Part shown: piece by piece, positions 6,637-14,999 of the stretch
Layout: every line of letters starts with the position of its first letter
Numbering within the stretch: the stretch's first letter is position 1
DNA from: Streptomyces althioticus
GTDB lineage: Bacteria > Actinomycetota > Actinomycetes > Streptomycetales > Streptomycetaceae
Direction: 5' to 3'
Assembly: GCA_014649355.1 (NCBI GenBank)
Contig: BMSW01000037.1
Span: 1-36,274, forward strand
Length of the DNA: 36,274 nucleotides
Program-made: the position numbers and the translations under genes
The notes under the pieces: generated by a model
Database searches by the model: none
Seen by the model: only the letters and a program-made list of their open reading frames with translations
Told to the model about the DNA's origin: nothing

Positions 6637-8856
6637 TCATCGCGTCGCCGCCGGGAGGGGGACGACGCGCTCCCGGCCGGCGGCCAGGTCGAGCGGCTCG
6701 GCGCCGGCGGAGGTCCACAGGGTGATGCGGGCGGTGCGGTCGGGCCGGAGCACGGCGGTGCCGCCGTCCGGCGTCCAGGTGAGGTCGAGTGCGGCGCCGA
6801 AGCGGGTGCGGATCCCGGTGAGCCGGCCGCTCGGGAGCGCCGGGAGCGGGGCGGGCAGCAGCACCAGCCGGTCGGGGGCGGACTGCACGAGCGCCTCGAT
6901 CAGCACGGCGGGCAGGGTGTGCGCGGCGTCGGCGTTGTAGACGTTCCGCCGCGGATAGTGGGCGCTCATCAGGGAGTCGTGGAAGAAGTCGCCGTCGAGC
7001 ACCCGGCCGAGCGCGTCGGCCACCCGCTTGCCGTCCCGCAGCCGGACGGCGATGAGGGCGTGGTGCAGGTGGCCGTGCGCGGAGTCGTTCTCGGGGCCGC
7101 GCAGTTCGAGGGCGCGGCGGGCTGCCTCGGCGAGGTCCGGGGTGGCGTAGGGGGTGATCTCGTCCAGGGGCCAGACGCCGTAGAGGTGGCTGAGGTGGCG
7201 GTGGTCGTAGGTGTCCTCGAGGCCGGGCCACGCCCATTCGGCGAGCGCCCCGTCGGCGTTGACGCGGTGCGGGGGCAGCCGGGCGGCGAGGGCGCGCAGC
7301 CGGTCAGCCCGGTCCGGGTGGTACGCGGCGGCGGTGTGCAGGGCGTGGCGGACGGCGGAGAGGTCCATCGCCGCGTTGAGTGCGCCCCAGCCGCCGTTCG
7401 CGGGTCGGTTCTCGGGCGAGTAGGAGGGGACGACGACCAGGGAGCCGTCGGGGGCGGTGCGGGTGAGGAAGTCCTCGTAGAAGTCGGCGACCTCGGCGAG
7501 CACGCCGGCGGTGCGCGGGTCGCGGGCGCCGTAGGTCTCGTCGTGGTCGACGAGCGCCTTGAGCAGCCAGTCGGCACCGGCGGTCCACAGGTGCAGGGGG
7601 TACTCGCGGCTGAAGTGGTAGCTGTGCCCGGACTCGCCGTCGGTGTGGGCGGGCGCGACCACGCCCCGGGCGCCGAAGACCGCTCGGGCGTTGTCCCGCC
7701 AGTGGGGCAACTGCCCCTGGACGAAACCCGCCAGGGCCTCGGTGACCTCCGGGAGGGCGGCCGCGGCGGCGGACGCGGTCTGGAGGTTGAGGTTGGCGTC
7801 CAGGGTGAAGGCACCCGACCAGGCGGTGTCCCAGTCGCCGGTCCACAGTCCGGTGAGCCGGGGCGGGAACAGCCCGCCGGAAGACAACAGGTGGTAGCGG
7901 CCGGCCGCGAACAGCCGCTCCAGCAGGGCGGTACCGCGCGGCCGGGCGAGCAACGCCGAGCCCGGCAAGGCCCGTTCGGCCGGGTCGCCGTCGAGATCGA
8001 GGGTGACCCGTTCGTATGCGGTGCGGTGCAGGGCGAGATGCCGGGCGAGGAGCGTGTCGTACGCCGGCCCGTCCGTGGTGAGCAGGTCGCGCAGGGCTCG
8101 GCCTTCGGCGGCCACGTCCGCCTCGCCGGTGTGCCGCAGCACCCGGGTGAGCAGCAGGACCGACTGTGCTCCGGTGATCCGCACGCCGGGCGGGGCGAGT
8201 TCGGTGCGCCCACCGGTGACGGCGGCCACGGTCACGCCGGTGTACGCGAGGTCGCTGCCGGGGTAGCGGACGCGCAGGCTGAGCAGGGCGCCCTCGGCGG
8301 TGAGGACGGCGCCGTGTCCTACGCGCAGGGTGTCGGGCGCGTTCGGCAGGCGGTGGTCGAGGGAGAGGCGGAGGGTGAGGTCGCGGCCCGTGACGTGCTG
8401 GACGATCACGTCGTCGACGCGGGAGACGAAGACGCGGCTGGTGCGGCCGTCGTGGCGGGTGGTGGTCTCGCCGGTGGCGAAGGCGACCTCGCGGCGGTAG
8501 CCGGTGAGGTCGGCGGCGCCCTCGTGGTGGCGCAGACGGACCTGGAAGGCGGGGTGGAAGGGCCGTACCCACTGGAGCGGGCGTTCGTCGGTGAAGTCCT
8601 CGGCTGCGGTGAGGTCGCCCGACAGCAGGCGGTCCTGGACGTCGGGGAGTTGGCCGGCCAGCAGGGGCGGCAGCCGGTGCCGGCCGCCCGCGTCGTCGTT
8701 CGGGCGGACGAGGGTGTGGTGGGTGACGACGGTCCGGTCGTCGTCCGGGTCGCCGAGGACCAGGGCGCCGTGCCGGCCGTTGCCGCACAGGAAGGCGTCC
8801 TCCCAGCGGGCGGCCGGCCGGGGCTCCCAGGTGCCGTGGACGGGTCCGCCGGTCAT
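6637..8856 (-). CDS. GH95-family glycoside hydrolase (alpha-L-fucosidase/galactosidase type)
   Basis: GH95 enzymes are inverting exo-hydrolases, mostly alpha-1,2-L-fucosidases, some alpha-L-galactosidases. The 739-aa protein has the family's N-terminal beta-sandwich (from residue 10), linker and (alpha/alpha)6 barrel, and a C-terminal beta domain. Recognisable blocks are PSYSPEN (477-483), DHRHLSHLYGVWP (551-563) and ALVQSAPDRLVLLPAPLPAL. By my alignment from memory, E540 (in LAEW) matches the general acid and N355, N357 and D643 match the Asn/Asn/Asp catalytic set. The usual MNYWP after the asparagines is replaced by TASAA, and IDGNFG by NADAAH, so it is a divergent member. There is no signal peptide: it acts in the cytoplasm on imported oligosaccharides. 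The start ATG overlaps the GH42 stop (ATGA), indicating coupling. Confidence 0.82.
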   Translation of the reverse strand: MTGGPVHGTWEPRPAARWEDAFLCGNGRHGALVLGDPDDDRTVVTHHTLVRPNDDAGGRHRLPPLLAGQLPDVQDRLLSGDLTAAEDFTDERPLQWVRPFHPAFQVRLRHHEGAADLTGYRREVAFATGETTTRHDGRTSRVFVSRVDDVIVQHVTGRDLTLRLSLDHRLPNAPDTLRVGHGAVLTAEGALLSLRVRYPGSDLAYTGVTVAAVTGGRTELAPPGVRITGAQSVLLLTRVLRHTGEADVAAEGRALRDLLTTDGPAYDTLLARHLALHRTAYERVTLDLDGDPAERALPGSALLARPRGTALLERLFAAGRYHLLSSGGLFPPRLTGLWTGDWDTAWSGAFTLDANLNLQTASAAAAALPEVTEALAGFVQGQLPHWRDNARAVFGARGVVAPAHTDGESGHSYHFSREYPLHLWTAGADWLLKALVDHDETYGARDPRTAGVLAEVADFYEDFLTRTAPDGSLVVVPSYSPENRPANGGWGALNAAMDLSAVRHALHTAAAYHPDRADRLRALAARLPPHRVNADGALAEWAWPGLEDTYDHRHLSHLYGVWPLDEITPYATPDLAEAARRALELRGPENDSAHGHLHHALIAVRLRDGKRVADALGRVLDGDFFHDSLMSAHYPRRNVYNADAAHTLPAVLIEALVQSAPDRLVLLPAPLPALPSGRLTGIRTRFGAALDLTWTPDGGTAVLRPDRTARITLWTSAGAEPLDLAAGRERVVPLPAATR

Positions 8857-10823
8857 GGCGCCAGCACCGCCACGCCGTAGCGGCCGAGGGTGACCCGGCC
8901 GGTGACGGTGGCGCCGGTGAGCAGGTCGCGGTGGATGCCGGGCACGTCCACGGCGACGTCGCCCCGGCCGTGGTGCAGCAGGAACAGCAGCCCGCCCCGG
9001 CGCACCGCCTCCACCGCCTCCGGGAGCCCGTCCAGCACCGGCCGCACCCCGGCCCCGGCGGCGGCACGGGTGAGCAGGTCCCGCAGGGCGTCCGGTTCGG
9101 GGAGGGTGGAGACGTACCAGGCGCGGCCCTTGCGCAGCACGGCGGGCAGTCCGTCCAGTTCACCGCCCCGGTAGGCGAGCGTCTCGTCGGCGGTGCCGTC
9201 GGGTTCCAGTTCCTCGGACCACAGGGTGCCGCGCAGGCCGCCCTCCGCCTCCACGGTCGCGCCGGGCTCCAGCGGCCACCACTCGTGCAGGATGCGGATG
9301 CCGAAGAGGGCGCGCAGCCGTTCGTCCATGCCGCCCGGCCGCACCCGGTCGTCCTCGTCCACGACGCCGGTGCCGAAGCCGCAGACCAGGGTGCCGCCGC
9401 CGCGCACGTACGCCACGAGGTTGTCGGCGGCGCGGTCGGTGAGGAGGTGCAGCGTCGGGACGACGACCATGCGGTATCCGGTCAGGTCGTGCTCGGGGTG
9501 GGCCACGTCCGTGGTGAGGTGCGCCCGCCACAGGGCGCGGTGCCAGGCGCCGAGGATCTCGGCGTGGCCCGTCTCCCGGGACGGGCGGCCCTCCTGGTCG
9601 CTCACCCACCAGGCGTGCCAGTCGTGCAGCACGGCGACGTCGGCGGCGACCGCGCCGCCGGCCACGTGCGGGGCGATCCGGGCCAGGTCCGCGCCGAGCC
9701 GGCGTGTCTCCTGATGGGCGCGCCCGTCGGGACCGGCGTGGCCGAGCATCCCGGAGTGGTACTTCTCGGCGCCCTGCCGGGACTGCCGCCACTGGAAGTA
9801 GCACACGGCGTCCGCGCCGCGCGCGACGGCCTGGAGCGACCACAGGCGGTTGAGGCCACGCGGCTTGGGGCGGTTCACCGGACGCCAGTTGACCGCGCCG
9901 GCCGCCTGCTCCATGAGCATCCACGGGCCGCGCGCCTGCGAGCGGGTCATGTCCTGCACGAGCGCCCCGTGCTGGGCGCCGGACGGGTCGTCCGGGTCGG
10001 GGTAGAGGTCGACGGAGACGACGTCCTCCTCCTCGGCCCAGCGCCAGGCGTCCTGCCCCGACCACAGCGGCATGAAGTTGGTGGTGACCGGGAGGTGCGG
10101 GGTGTGCCGGCGGACGATGTCGCGCTCGGCGGTGAAGCACTCCAGGAGCATGTCGGAGGTGAAGCGCCGGAAGTCCAGGACCTGCGCCGGGTTCTTCAGG
10201 TAGTGGGTGCGCCGGGGCGGCAGCACCTCCTCCCAGTCGCCGTAGGTCTGGCTCCAGAAGGCGGTGCCCCACGCGGTGTTGAGGGCGTCGAGGCTGCCGT
10301 ACCGGTGGCGCAGCCAGGTGCGGAAGCGGGCGGCGGCCTCGTCGCCGTGGTCGTGGGTGCAGTACTCGTTGTTGATGTGCCAGAGGGTGAGGGCGGGGTG
10401 GGCGGCGTAGCGGGCGGCGAGGTCCTCGGTGATCGCGGCGGCGAGACGCCGGTAGGTGGCGCTGGAGTGGGAGAAGTGCTGGCGGCCGCCCCACAGTTCG
10501 GTGTGGCCGTCGGCGTCGACCGGCAGGGTGTCCGGGTGCAGCCGGCCCATCCACGGCGGCGGTGAGGCGGTGGGGGTGGCGAGGACGACGCCGATGCCGT
10601 GGTCGTGCGCCAGGTCCATCAGCCGGTCCAGCCAGCCGAAGTGCCGCTCGCCCGGGCGGGGTTCGATGCGGGACCAGGAGAAGACGCCGAGGGTGACGGA
10701 GTTGACGCCCGCCTCGCGCATCAGGCGGACGTCCTGCCGCCAGGTCTCCTCGGGCCACTGCTCGGGGTTCCAGTCACCGCCGTAGAGGATGCGGCCGCGG
10801 GTGACGTCGGACAGGCGGGGCAT
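8853..10823 (-). CDS. GH42-family beta-galactosidase-type enzyme
   Basis: GH42 enzymes are retaining exo-acting beta-galactosidases (some act on alpha-L-arabinopyranosides). The 656-aa protein begins with the family pattern YGGDWNPEQW. It carries the acid/base glutamate E153 in WHINNEYCTH and the likely nucleophile E305 in WMLMEQAAG. Next come a trimerisation-like (glutamine-amidotransferase-fold) domain, about 390-580 (AADVAVLHDWHAWW onward), and a short C-terminal beta domain. No signal peptide is seen, so the enzyme is intracellular. The ATG at 10823 is the only reasonable start but lacks a strong ribosome site; instead it overlaps the stop of a 17-codon leader ORF (TGATG). The gene is distal in the transporter operon and coupled to GH95. 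The substrate is probably a galactosylated plant oligosaccharide; the exact linkage is unknown. Confidence 0.92.
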   Translation of the reverse strand: MPRLSDVTRGRILYGGDWNPEQWPEETWRQDVRLMREAGVNSVTLGVFSWSRIEPRPGERHFGWLDRLMDLAHDHGIGVVLATPTASPPPWMGRLHPDTLPVDADGHTELWGGRQHFSHSSATYRRLAAAITEDLAARYAAHPALTLWHINNEYCTHDHGDEAAARFRTWLRHRYGSLDALNTAWGTAFWSQTYGDWEEVLPPRRTHYLKNPAQVLDFRRFTSDMLLECFTAERDIVRRHTPHLPVTTNFMPLWSGQDAWRWAEEEDVVSVDLYPDPDDPSGAQHGALVQDMTRSQARGPWMLMEQAAGAVNWRPVNRPKPRGLNRLWSLQAVARGADAVCYFQWRQSRQGAEKYHSGMLGHAGPDGRAHQETRRLGADLARIAPHVAGGAVAADVAVLHDWHAWWVSDQEGRPSRETGHAEILGAWHRALWRAHLTTDVAHPEHDLTGYRMVVVPTLHLLTDRAADNLVAYVRGGGTLVCGFGTGVVDEDDRVRPGGMDERLRALFGIRILHEWWPLEPGATVEAEGGLRGTLWSEELEPDGTADETLAYRGGELDGLPAVLRKGRAWYVSTLPEPDALRDLLTRAAAGAGVRPVLDGLPEAVEAVRRGGLLFLLHHGRGDVAVDVPGIHRDLLTGATVTGRVTLGRYGVAVLAP

Positions 10824-10876
10824 CAGACGGCCCCGTGGGGTCGGGCGCCGGAGCGGTGGAACGGAGGCACGGACAT
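10823..10876 (-). CDS. Candidate 17-codon leader ORF coupled to GH42
   Basis: An ATG at 10876-10874 has GAGGA six nucleotides upstream, a better ribosome site than that of GH42. It reads MSVPPFHRSGARPHGAV and stops in a TGA whose last base is the first base of the GH42 start (TGATG). It is in a different frame from GH42. Re-initiation after this leader could set GH42 translation. No similarity is recognised, and the peptide itself may have no function. Confidence 0.5.
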   Translation of the reverse strand: MSVPPFHRSGARPHGAV

Positions 10877-10915
10877 GGCAGGTCCTCGGGACAGGGGGCG
10901 GACGGGGCTGCGGGG

Positions 10916-10941
10916 CGCGGGACGCCCGAAGGCGTCCCGCG
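10916..10941 (-). terminator. Intra-operonic hairpin with C(UUCG)G tetraloop
   Basis: A perfect 11-bp stem (10916-10926 with 10931-10941) closes a 4-nt loop. Read in the direction of transcription (minus strand) it is CGCGGGACGCC-TTCG-GGCGTCCCGCG, i.e. the very stable cUUCGg tetraloop. It starts 8 bp after the second permease stop and precedes the GH42 leader ORF. No U-run follows. It may be a partial terminator or a 3'-end stabiliser separating transporter from enzyme expression. Confidence 0.75.
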
Positions 10942-10948
10942 AAGGGGG

Positions 10949-11905
10949 TCACCCCTTGACCGCGCCGGTGAGCATCCCCTTCTTGAAGTGCTTCTGGACG
11001 AAGGGCGAGAGCACGGCGACCGGCAGCAGGGCCAGCACCATCACGGCCATCTGGATGGCCAGCGGGGACAGCTGCCCCGTGTTGATCTGCGCGGACAGTC
11101 CGACGGGCCGCTCCTGCTTCTGCACCAGCTGGATCATGACGTTCTGCAGCGGCATCATGTCCTGGTCGGTGAGGTAGATGGAGGCGTTGAACCAGGCGCT
11201 CCAGTAGCCCACCGCGTAGAACAGGGAGATCACCGCGATGACCGCGCGGGACAGCGGCATCACGATGCGGAACAGGATCCGCCACTCCCCCGCCCCGTCG
11301 ATCCGGGCGCTGTCGACGAGTTCCTGCGAGATGTTCATGAAGAACGCGCGCAGCACCAGGATGTTGAAGACGCTCACCGCGCTCGGCAGGATCAGCGCCA
11401 GATAGGTGTCGGTCAGTCCGAGCGCCTGCACCAGCAGGTAGGTCGGGATGAGGCCGGCGCCGAAGAACATCGTGGCGAGCAGGGTCATCAGGATCCAGCG
11501 GTGCCCCAGCGAGCCGCTGCGGGACAGGCCGTAGGCGCACAGTACCGACACGGCCATGCTGAACAGCGTGCCGACGACGGTGACGCCGACGCTGACCAGG
11601 GCGGCGCGCTGCACCTGCCCGCCGCCGAGCAGTTCCTGGTAGGCGACGAAGGTGACGCCCTTGGGGATCACCACCAGGCCGCCGGCCTCGTCGATGGTCC
11701 GCTTGGTCTGCAGACTGGTGACGATCACGATCCACAGCGGGAAGAGGATGGCCAGGCAGGCGAGGCCGAGGGCGAGGCCCTTGCCGGCCTGTCCTGCGGG
11801 GGACGGTTCCTCCTCCCACACCGGGCGGGGCGGCGCGGACCAGCGGCCGGGCTTCTTCGCCCGGGTCGTGTCGGGGTCCGGGCGGGTGCCGAGGACGGCG
11901 GTCAT
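10949..11905 (-). CDS. Carbohydrate ABC transporter permease (LplC/YtcP type, CUT1)
   Basis: One of two membrane subunits of an oligosaccharide importer. The 318-aa protein has a charged cytoplasmic N-terminus, then six predicted membrane segments (first LALGLACLAILFPLWIVIVT, about residues 45-64). The coupling-helix EAA-type motif is ELVDSARIDGAGEWRILFRI, which docks the ATPase. It ends HFKKGMLTGAVKG, a typical C-terminus for this family (the GAVKG pattern). The start ATG at 11905 overlaps the stop of the other permease (ATGA), so the two are made together. No ATPase gene is in the locus, as is common for Streptomyces CUT1 importers that share MsiK; that partnership is inferred. Confidence 0.93.
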   Translation of the reverse strand: MTAVLGTRPDPDTTRAKKPGRWSAPPRPVWEEEPSPAGQAGKGLALGLACLAILFPLWIVIVTSLQTKRTIDEAGGLVVIPKGVTFVAYQELLGGGQVQRAALVSVGVTVVGTLFSMAVSVLCAYGLSRSGSLGHRWILMTLLATMFFGAGLIPTYLLVQALGLTDTYLALILPSAVSVFNILVLRAFFMNISQELVDSARIDGAGEWRILFRIVMPLSRAVIAVISLFYAVGYWSAWFNASIYLTDQDMMPLQNVMIQLVQKQERPVGLSAQINTGQLSPLAIQMAVMVLALLPVAVLSPFVQKHFKKGMLTGAVKG

Positions 11906-12966
11906 TTCTTGTACACCCCCTGCTCGCCCATGAGGTGGGCCACCTTGTTGGCGGTGAGGACCAGGCCGAGGCCCACCACGCCCTTGACGAGTCCGGCCGC
12001 GGCGGCGTAGCTGAAGTCCTGGTTGCGGATGCCGTTCCACCACACGTAGGTGTCGAGGACCTCGGAGGCGTCGACGCCCACCGCCTGTCTCTGCAGCAGC
12101 AGTTGCTCGAAGCCGACGGTGAGGGCGTCGCCGACGCGCAGCACCAGCAGCAGGGCGATCACCGGGCGCAGCGCGGGCAGGGTGACGTGCCACATGCGGC
12201 GCCAGCGGCCCGCGCCGTCCATGGCGGCGGCCTCGTAGAGGTCGTTGGAGACGGAGGAGAGGGCGGCGAGGAACACGATGATGCCCCAGCCGGCGTCCTT
12301 CCAGACGGTCTCCAAGGTCACCAGGTACTTGAAGATCTCCGGGTTCGTCATCAGGTCGAACCCCTCGTAGCCGTGCCGGCGGAGGGTCTGCGCGATGATG
12401 CCGGCGCCGCCGAAGATCTGCAGGAAGACGGTGACGACGAGCACCCAGGAGAAGAAGTGCGGGAGGTACATGATCGCCTGGGCGACCGCCCGCACCCGGG
12501 GCCGCACCACGCTGTTGATGAGCAGCGCGAGCAGGATCGGGATGGGGAAGTAGAGCACCAGCTGGAGGAAGAACAGCACGAAGGTGTTCCGCACCGCGTG
12601 CCAGAACGCCGAGTCGGCGAAGATCCGCTCGAACTGCTCGAAGCCGGTCCACGGGCTCTCGAAGATGGCGACGAAGCCGTTCTCGCTGAGATAGGGGTCG
12701 TAGTCCTGGAACGCGACCACGTTGCCGAGGATCGGCACGTAGTTGAAGACCAGGACGAGCAGCAGGGCGGGCACGGTCATCAGGATCAGCGCGCGGTCGC
12801 GCCGCCACCTGATCCGGAACGCGAGCCGTCCGGCCTTCTTCGCGCGGGGCCCGCGCCCGCCCTTCCCGGGACGGGCCGGGCCCTTGGTGGTCCCGGTCGT
12901 CGCGCCGTCGTCCTGCGGGGGTGTCTGCGCCTCGGTCGTGCCCCGAGGCACCGTGCTGTGCGACAC
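11902..12966 (-). CDS. Carbohydrate ABC transporter permease (LplB/UgpA type, CUT1)
   Basis: Partner membrane subunit of the sugar importer, 354 aa. A basic, disordered N-terminus (about 65 residues, with RPGKGGRGPRAKKAGR) precedes six membrane helices starting at LILMTVPALLLVLVFNYVPI. The EAA motif is DLYEAAAMDGAGRWRRMWHV. The family's terminal block DTYVWWNGIRNQDFSYAAAA is present. I chose the GTG at 12966 because a GAGGAG ribosome site sits six nucleotides upstream and translation gives VSHSTVPRG; the longer open frame upstream runs antisense-like through the binding-protein gene. It lies 25 bp after the binding-protein stop and overlaps the second permease by 4 nt. Confidence 0.92.
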   Translation of the reverse strand: MSHSTVPRGTTEAQTPPQDDGATTGTTKGPARPGKGGRGPRAKKAGRLAFRIRWRRDRALILMTVPALLLVLVFNYVPILGNVVAFQDYDPYLSENGFVAIFESPWTGFEQFERIFADSAFWHAVRNTFVLFFLQLVLYFPIPILLALLINSVVRPRVRAVAQAIMYLPHFFSWVLVVTVFLQIFGGAGIIAQTLRRHGYEGFDLMTNPEIFKYLVTLETVWKDAGWGIIVFLAALSSVSNDLYEAAAMDGAGRWRRMWHVTLPALRPVIALLLVLRVGDALTVGFEQLLLQRQAVGVDASEVLDTYVWWNGIRNQDFSYAAAAGLVKGVVGLGLVLTANKVAHLMGEQGVYKK

Positions 12967-12991
12967 GGCCGTCTCCTCGCCTCGCCCCGGG

Positions 12992-14680
12992 TCAGTCGGC
13001 CGAGCCGTTGTCGTCGAGCAGCTTGCGGTACCAGTCGCGCAGTCCGTCGCCGCCCCTGCTCCGCCAGTCGGACACGGCCTGCTGCACGTCGCTGATCTTC
13101 TTGCGGCCGCGCACCACGTCGTCCTCGAGCTGCTCGAAGTCGTCGGCGAGGTTGGACCAGCGGGCGGGCTCGGTGACGGTGAGCCCGAAGAACGACGACT
13201 TCCTGGTGAAGGCGCCCATGCGCTGCTGCCACTCGACCATCCCCTTGGTGATCTCGGGCAGGTCGGGATAGGCGATGTACGGGGCCGGGTTGCCGGTGTA
13301 GTCGTAGGCGCCGTTGACCTCGTTGACGCCCTGCTGGGTCTTGACCGGCAGGCCCTTCTCGAAGGTGTAGTCGGTGCCCTCGACGCCGTAGGCGGTGAGC
13401 ATGAACTCCTTGGTGCCGTAGGGCGCGGCGCAGAAGTTGCAGAGGGCCAGGAAGTCCTTGACCTGCTGCTCGGAGGCCTTCTTCGAGACGAAGGTGAAGA
13501 TGTTGGCCGGCTGGACCGCCCACAGGGTGGGGTCACCGCCGTCGGGGCCGAAGTAGTCGAACGCCTCCATCTCGAAGTCGGCGTTCTGCGTGCGCTGTTC
13601 GGCGGTCTTGCCCCACCAGTCGGAGATGTTCTGGTTGTAGACCAGCACCTCGCCGGCGGTGAACCGGTTGCCCGCGTCGCCGCCGGCCTTGCCCTGCACC
13701 GCGTCCGGGTGGACCACCCCGGCGGCGTACAGCTTGCGGGTCCACTCCAGCGCCTCGAGGTACTGCTCGGTCTCGATGCGGTTGACCAGCTTGTCGCCCT
13801 CCAGGTTCCACCAGAGCGCCTTGTCGGCGCCGGAGAGGACGCCGAAGATGTGGAACGCCGTCCATTTCATGTCGTCGCAGGCCCACAGCTTGGACTTGGC
13901 GTCGGTGGCCTCCTTCGCCCAGGCCAGGAAGTCGTCGGGGCTGCCGGGGGCGGTGTACCCCTTCTTCGCGAACAGGTCCTTGCGGTACAGCGGCGCGATG
14001 TCGGTGACGTACGGGGCGGGCATGGGGATGCCGCGCAGCTGTCCGCCGAAGATGCCGCGCTGCCACGCCTCGGTGGGGACGGCGGCGAGGTTCGGGTAGT
14101 CCTTCACCTTGTCGCCGGAGAGGTAGGGGCCGAGATCGGCGAACTTGGCGTTGATCGCGCTGGGGATGCGGCCCATCAGGTTCCAGCCGGGGACGACGAC
14201 CACGTCCGGGATCTCGCTGGAGGCGAGCACCGCGCCGAGCTTCTGGTCGTAGGTGACGCCGTCCTGGTTCTGCCAGGTGACGTCGACGCCGACGGCCTTG
14301 TTCATCGCCGTGTAGTAGGGGTTGTCGCCCCTCGGCGGGGTGCCCCAGAACGGGGACATGACCTTCAGCTTCCCGCCGCTGCCGAGCGTCTTCGGCACGG
14401 AGGTCTTCAGCTGGGCCGTCGGTATCGCCCGGCTGAAGCCGGCCGCCGATCCGTTCTTCGCCGGGATGTCGGGGGTGACGACGCTCGACGCCACGAACGC
14501 CGGGAGGATCTTGGCGGCCTCCTTGCCCGAGGTGGTGCCCTCCTTGCGGCCCTCCTGTCCCCCTCCGCCGCAGGCGGCCAGCAGCGGCGACCCGACGGCG
14601 ACCGCCGCGGTGGCGGCCGCCGTGGAGGTGAGGAGGCTTCTCCGGCTCGGCCCGGAGGAGGAAGCGGCGTTCGGCGTCAT
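12992..14680 (-). CDS. Extracellular sugar-binding lipoprotein of the ABC importer (LplA type)
   Basis: Captures the oligosaccharide outside the membrane and delivers it to the two permeases. The 562-aa protein starts with SRRSLLTSTAAATAAVAV, a twin-arginine-like signal, and a lipobox LLAAC with Cys37 as the lipidated residue. The mature part is a large (about 525 aa) extracellular solute-binding domain of the LplA/YtcQ kind, rich in Trp and Asp/Asn (DNPYYTAMNKAVGVDVTWQN, SDWWGKTAEQR). This size goes with complex oligosaccharide ligands. It is the first gene of the operon. A promoter with an operator at its start point lies about 145 bp upstream, implying a long leader. A weak GAAGGG ribosome site precedes the ATG at 14680. 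Confidence 0.93.
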   Translation of the reverse strand: MTPNAASSSGPSRRSLLTSTAAATAAVAVGSPLLAACGGGGQEGRKEGTTSGKEAAKILPAFVASSVVTPDIPAKNGSAAGFSRAIPTAQLKTSVPKTLGSGGKLKVMSPFWGTPPRGDNPYYTAMNKAVGVDVTWQNQDGVTYDQKLGAVLASSEIPDVVVVPGWNLMGRIPSAINAKFADLGPYLSGDKVKDYPNLAAVPTEAWQRGIFGGQLRGIPMPAPYVTDIAPLYRKDLFAKKGYTAPGSPDDFLAWAKEATDAKSKLWACDDMKWTAFHIFGVLSGADKALWWNLEGDKLVNRIETEQYLEALEWTRKLYAAGVVHPDAVQGKAGGDAGNRFTAGEVLVYNQNISDWWGKTAEQRTQNADFEMEAFDYFGPDGGDPTLWAVQPANIFTFVSKKASEQQVKDFLALCNFCAAPYGTKEFMLTAYGVEGTDYTFEKGLPVKTQQGVNEVNGAYDYTGNPAPYIAYPDLPEITKGMVEWQQRMGAFTRKSSFFGLTVTEPARWSNLADDFEQLEDDVVRGRKKISDVQQAVSDWRSRGGDGLRDWYRKLLDDNGSAD

Positions 14681-14807
14681 TGCGTCAACCCTTCGTGGCG
14701 CACCAGGACACCCGGCAGGTGGCCGTCGGCTGTGGTGTCTTCGGTGGAACTGGCCGATCGGAAGCGGTCGTCCGGCGGAAGGTGCACGCCATCAGGCGGC
14801 CTCGCTG

Positions 14808-14821
14808 TCGAAGCGCTTCGA
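14808..14821. promoter_or_regulatory. LacI-family operator at the sbp promoter
   Basis: A perfect 14-bp palindrome, TCGAAGCGCTTCGA. It lies just downstream of the predicted -10 of the binding-protein promoter (about +4 to +17), a classic repressor position. A further half-site GCTTCGA occurs at 14866-14872, upstream of the -35. Confidence 0.85.
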
Positions 14822-14831
14822 TGTTGCTGCG

Positions 14832-14860
14832 AGGTTAAGTGAACACCCAGTGGCTTACAA
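14832..14860 (-). promoter_or_regulatory. Predicted sigma70-type promoter of the transporter-GH operon
   Basis: On the minus strand TTGTAA (14860-14855) and TAACCT (14837-14832) are separated by exactly 17 bp. The predicted start point is near 14825, immediately before the operator at 14808-14821. The match is good for Streptomyces; it is read from sequence only. Confidence 0.6.
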
Positions 14861-14970
14861 GGCCCGCTTCGATAATTCCTTTGACGGATGCGCGATCACG
14901 AGGGAGGAGAGGCAGGTGAGTAGAGGCACATGGCCCTGCGGCTACGGAATGGTCCACCGTCGCGAATCCC

Positions 14971-14999
14971 TTGACACCCGACCCGGCCGCATCGAGCAT
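14971..14999 (+). promoter_or_regulatory. Predicted promoter of the GH3 gene
   Basis: A consensus -35 TTGACA at 14971-14976 is followed after 17 bp by a weak -10 (GAGCAT, 14994-14999). The operator at 14999-15012 would cover the start point. The spacing supports repressor control; the -10 is poor. Confidence 0.45.

Noticed and set aside
12743..14842. A 699-codon plus-strand open frame opposite the binding-protein gene
   Set aside because: The opposite strand encodes a lipoprotein with recognisable signal and binding domain; this frame has no recognisable domain.
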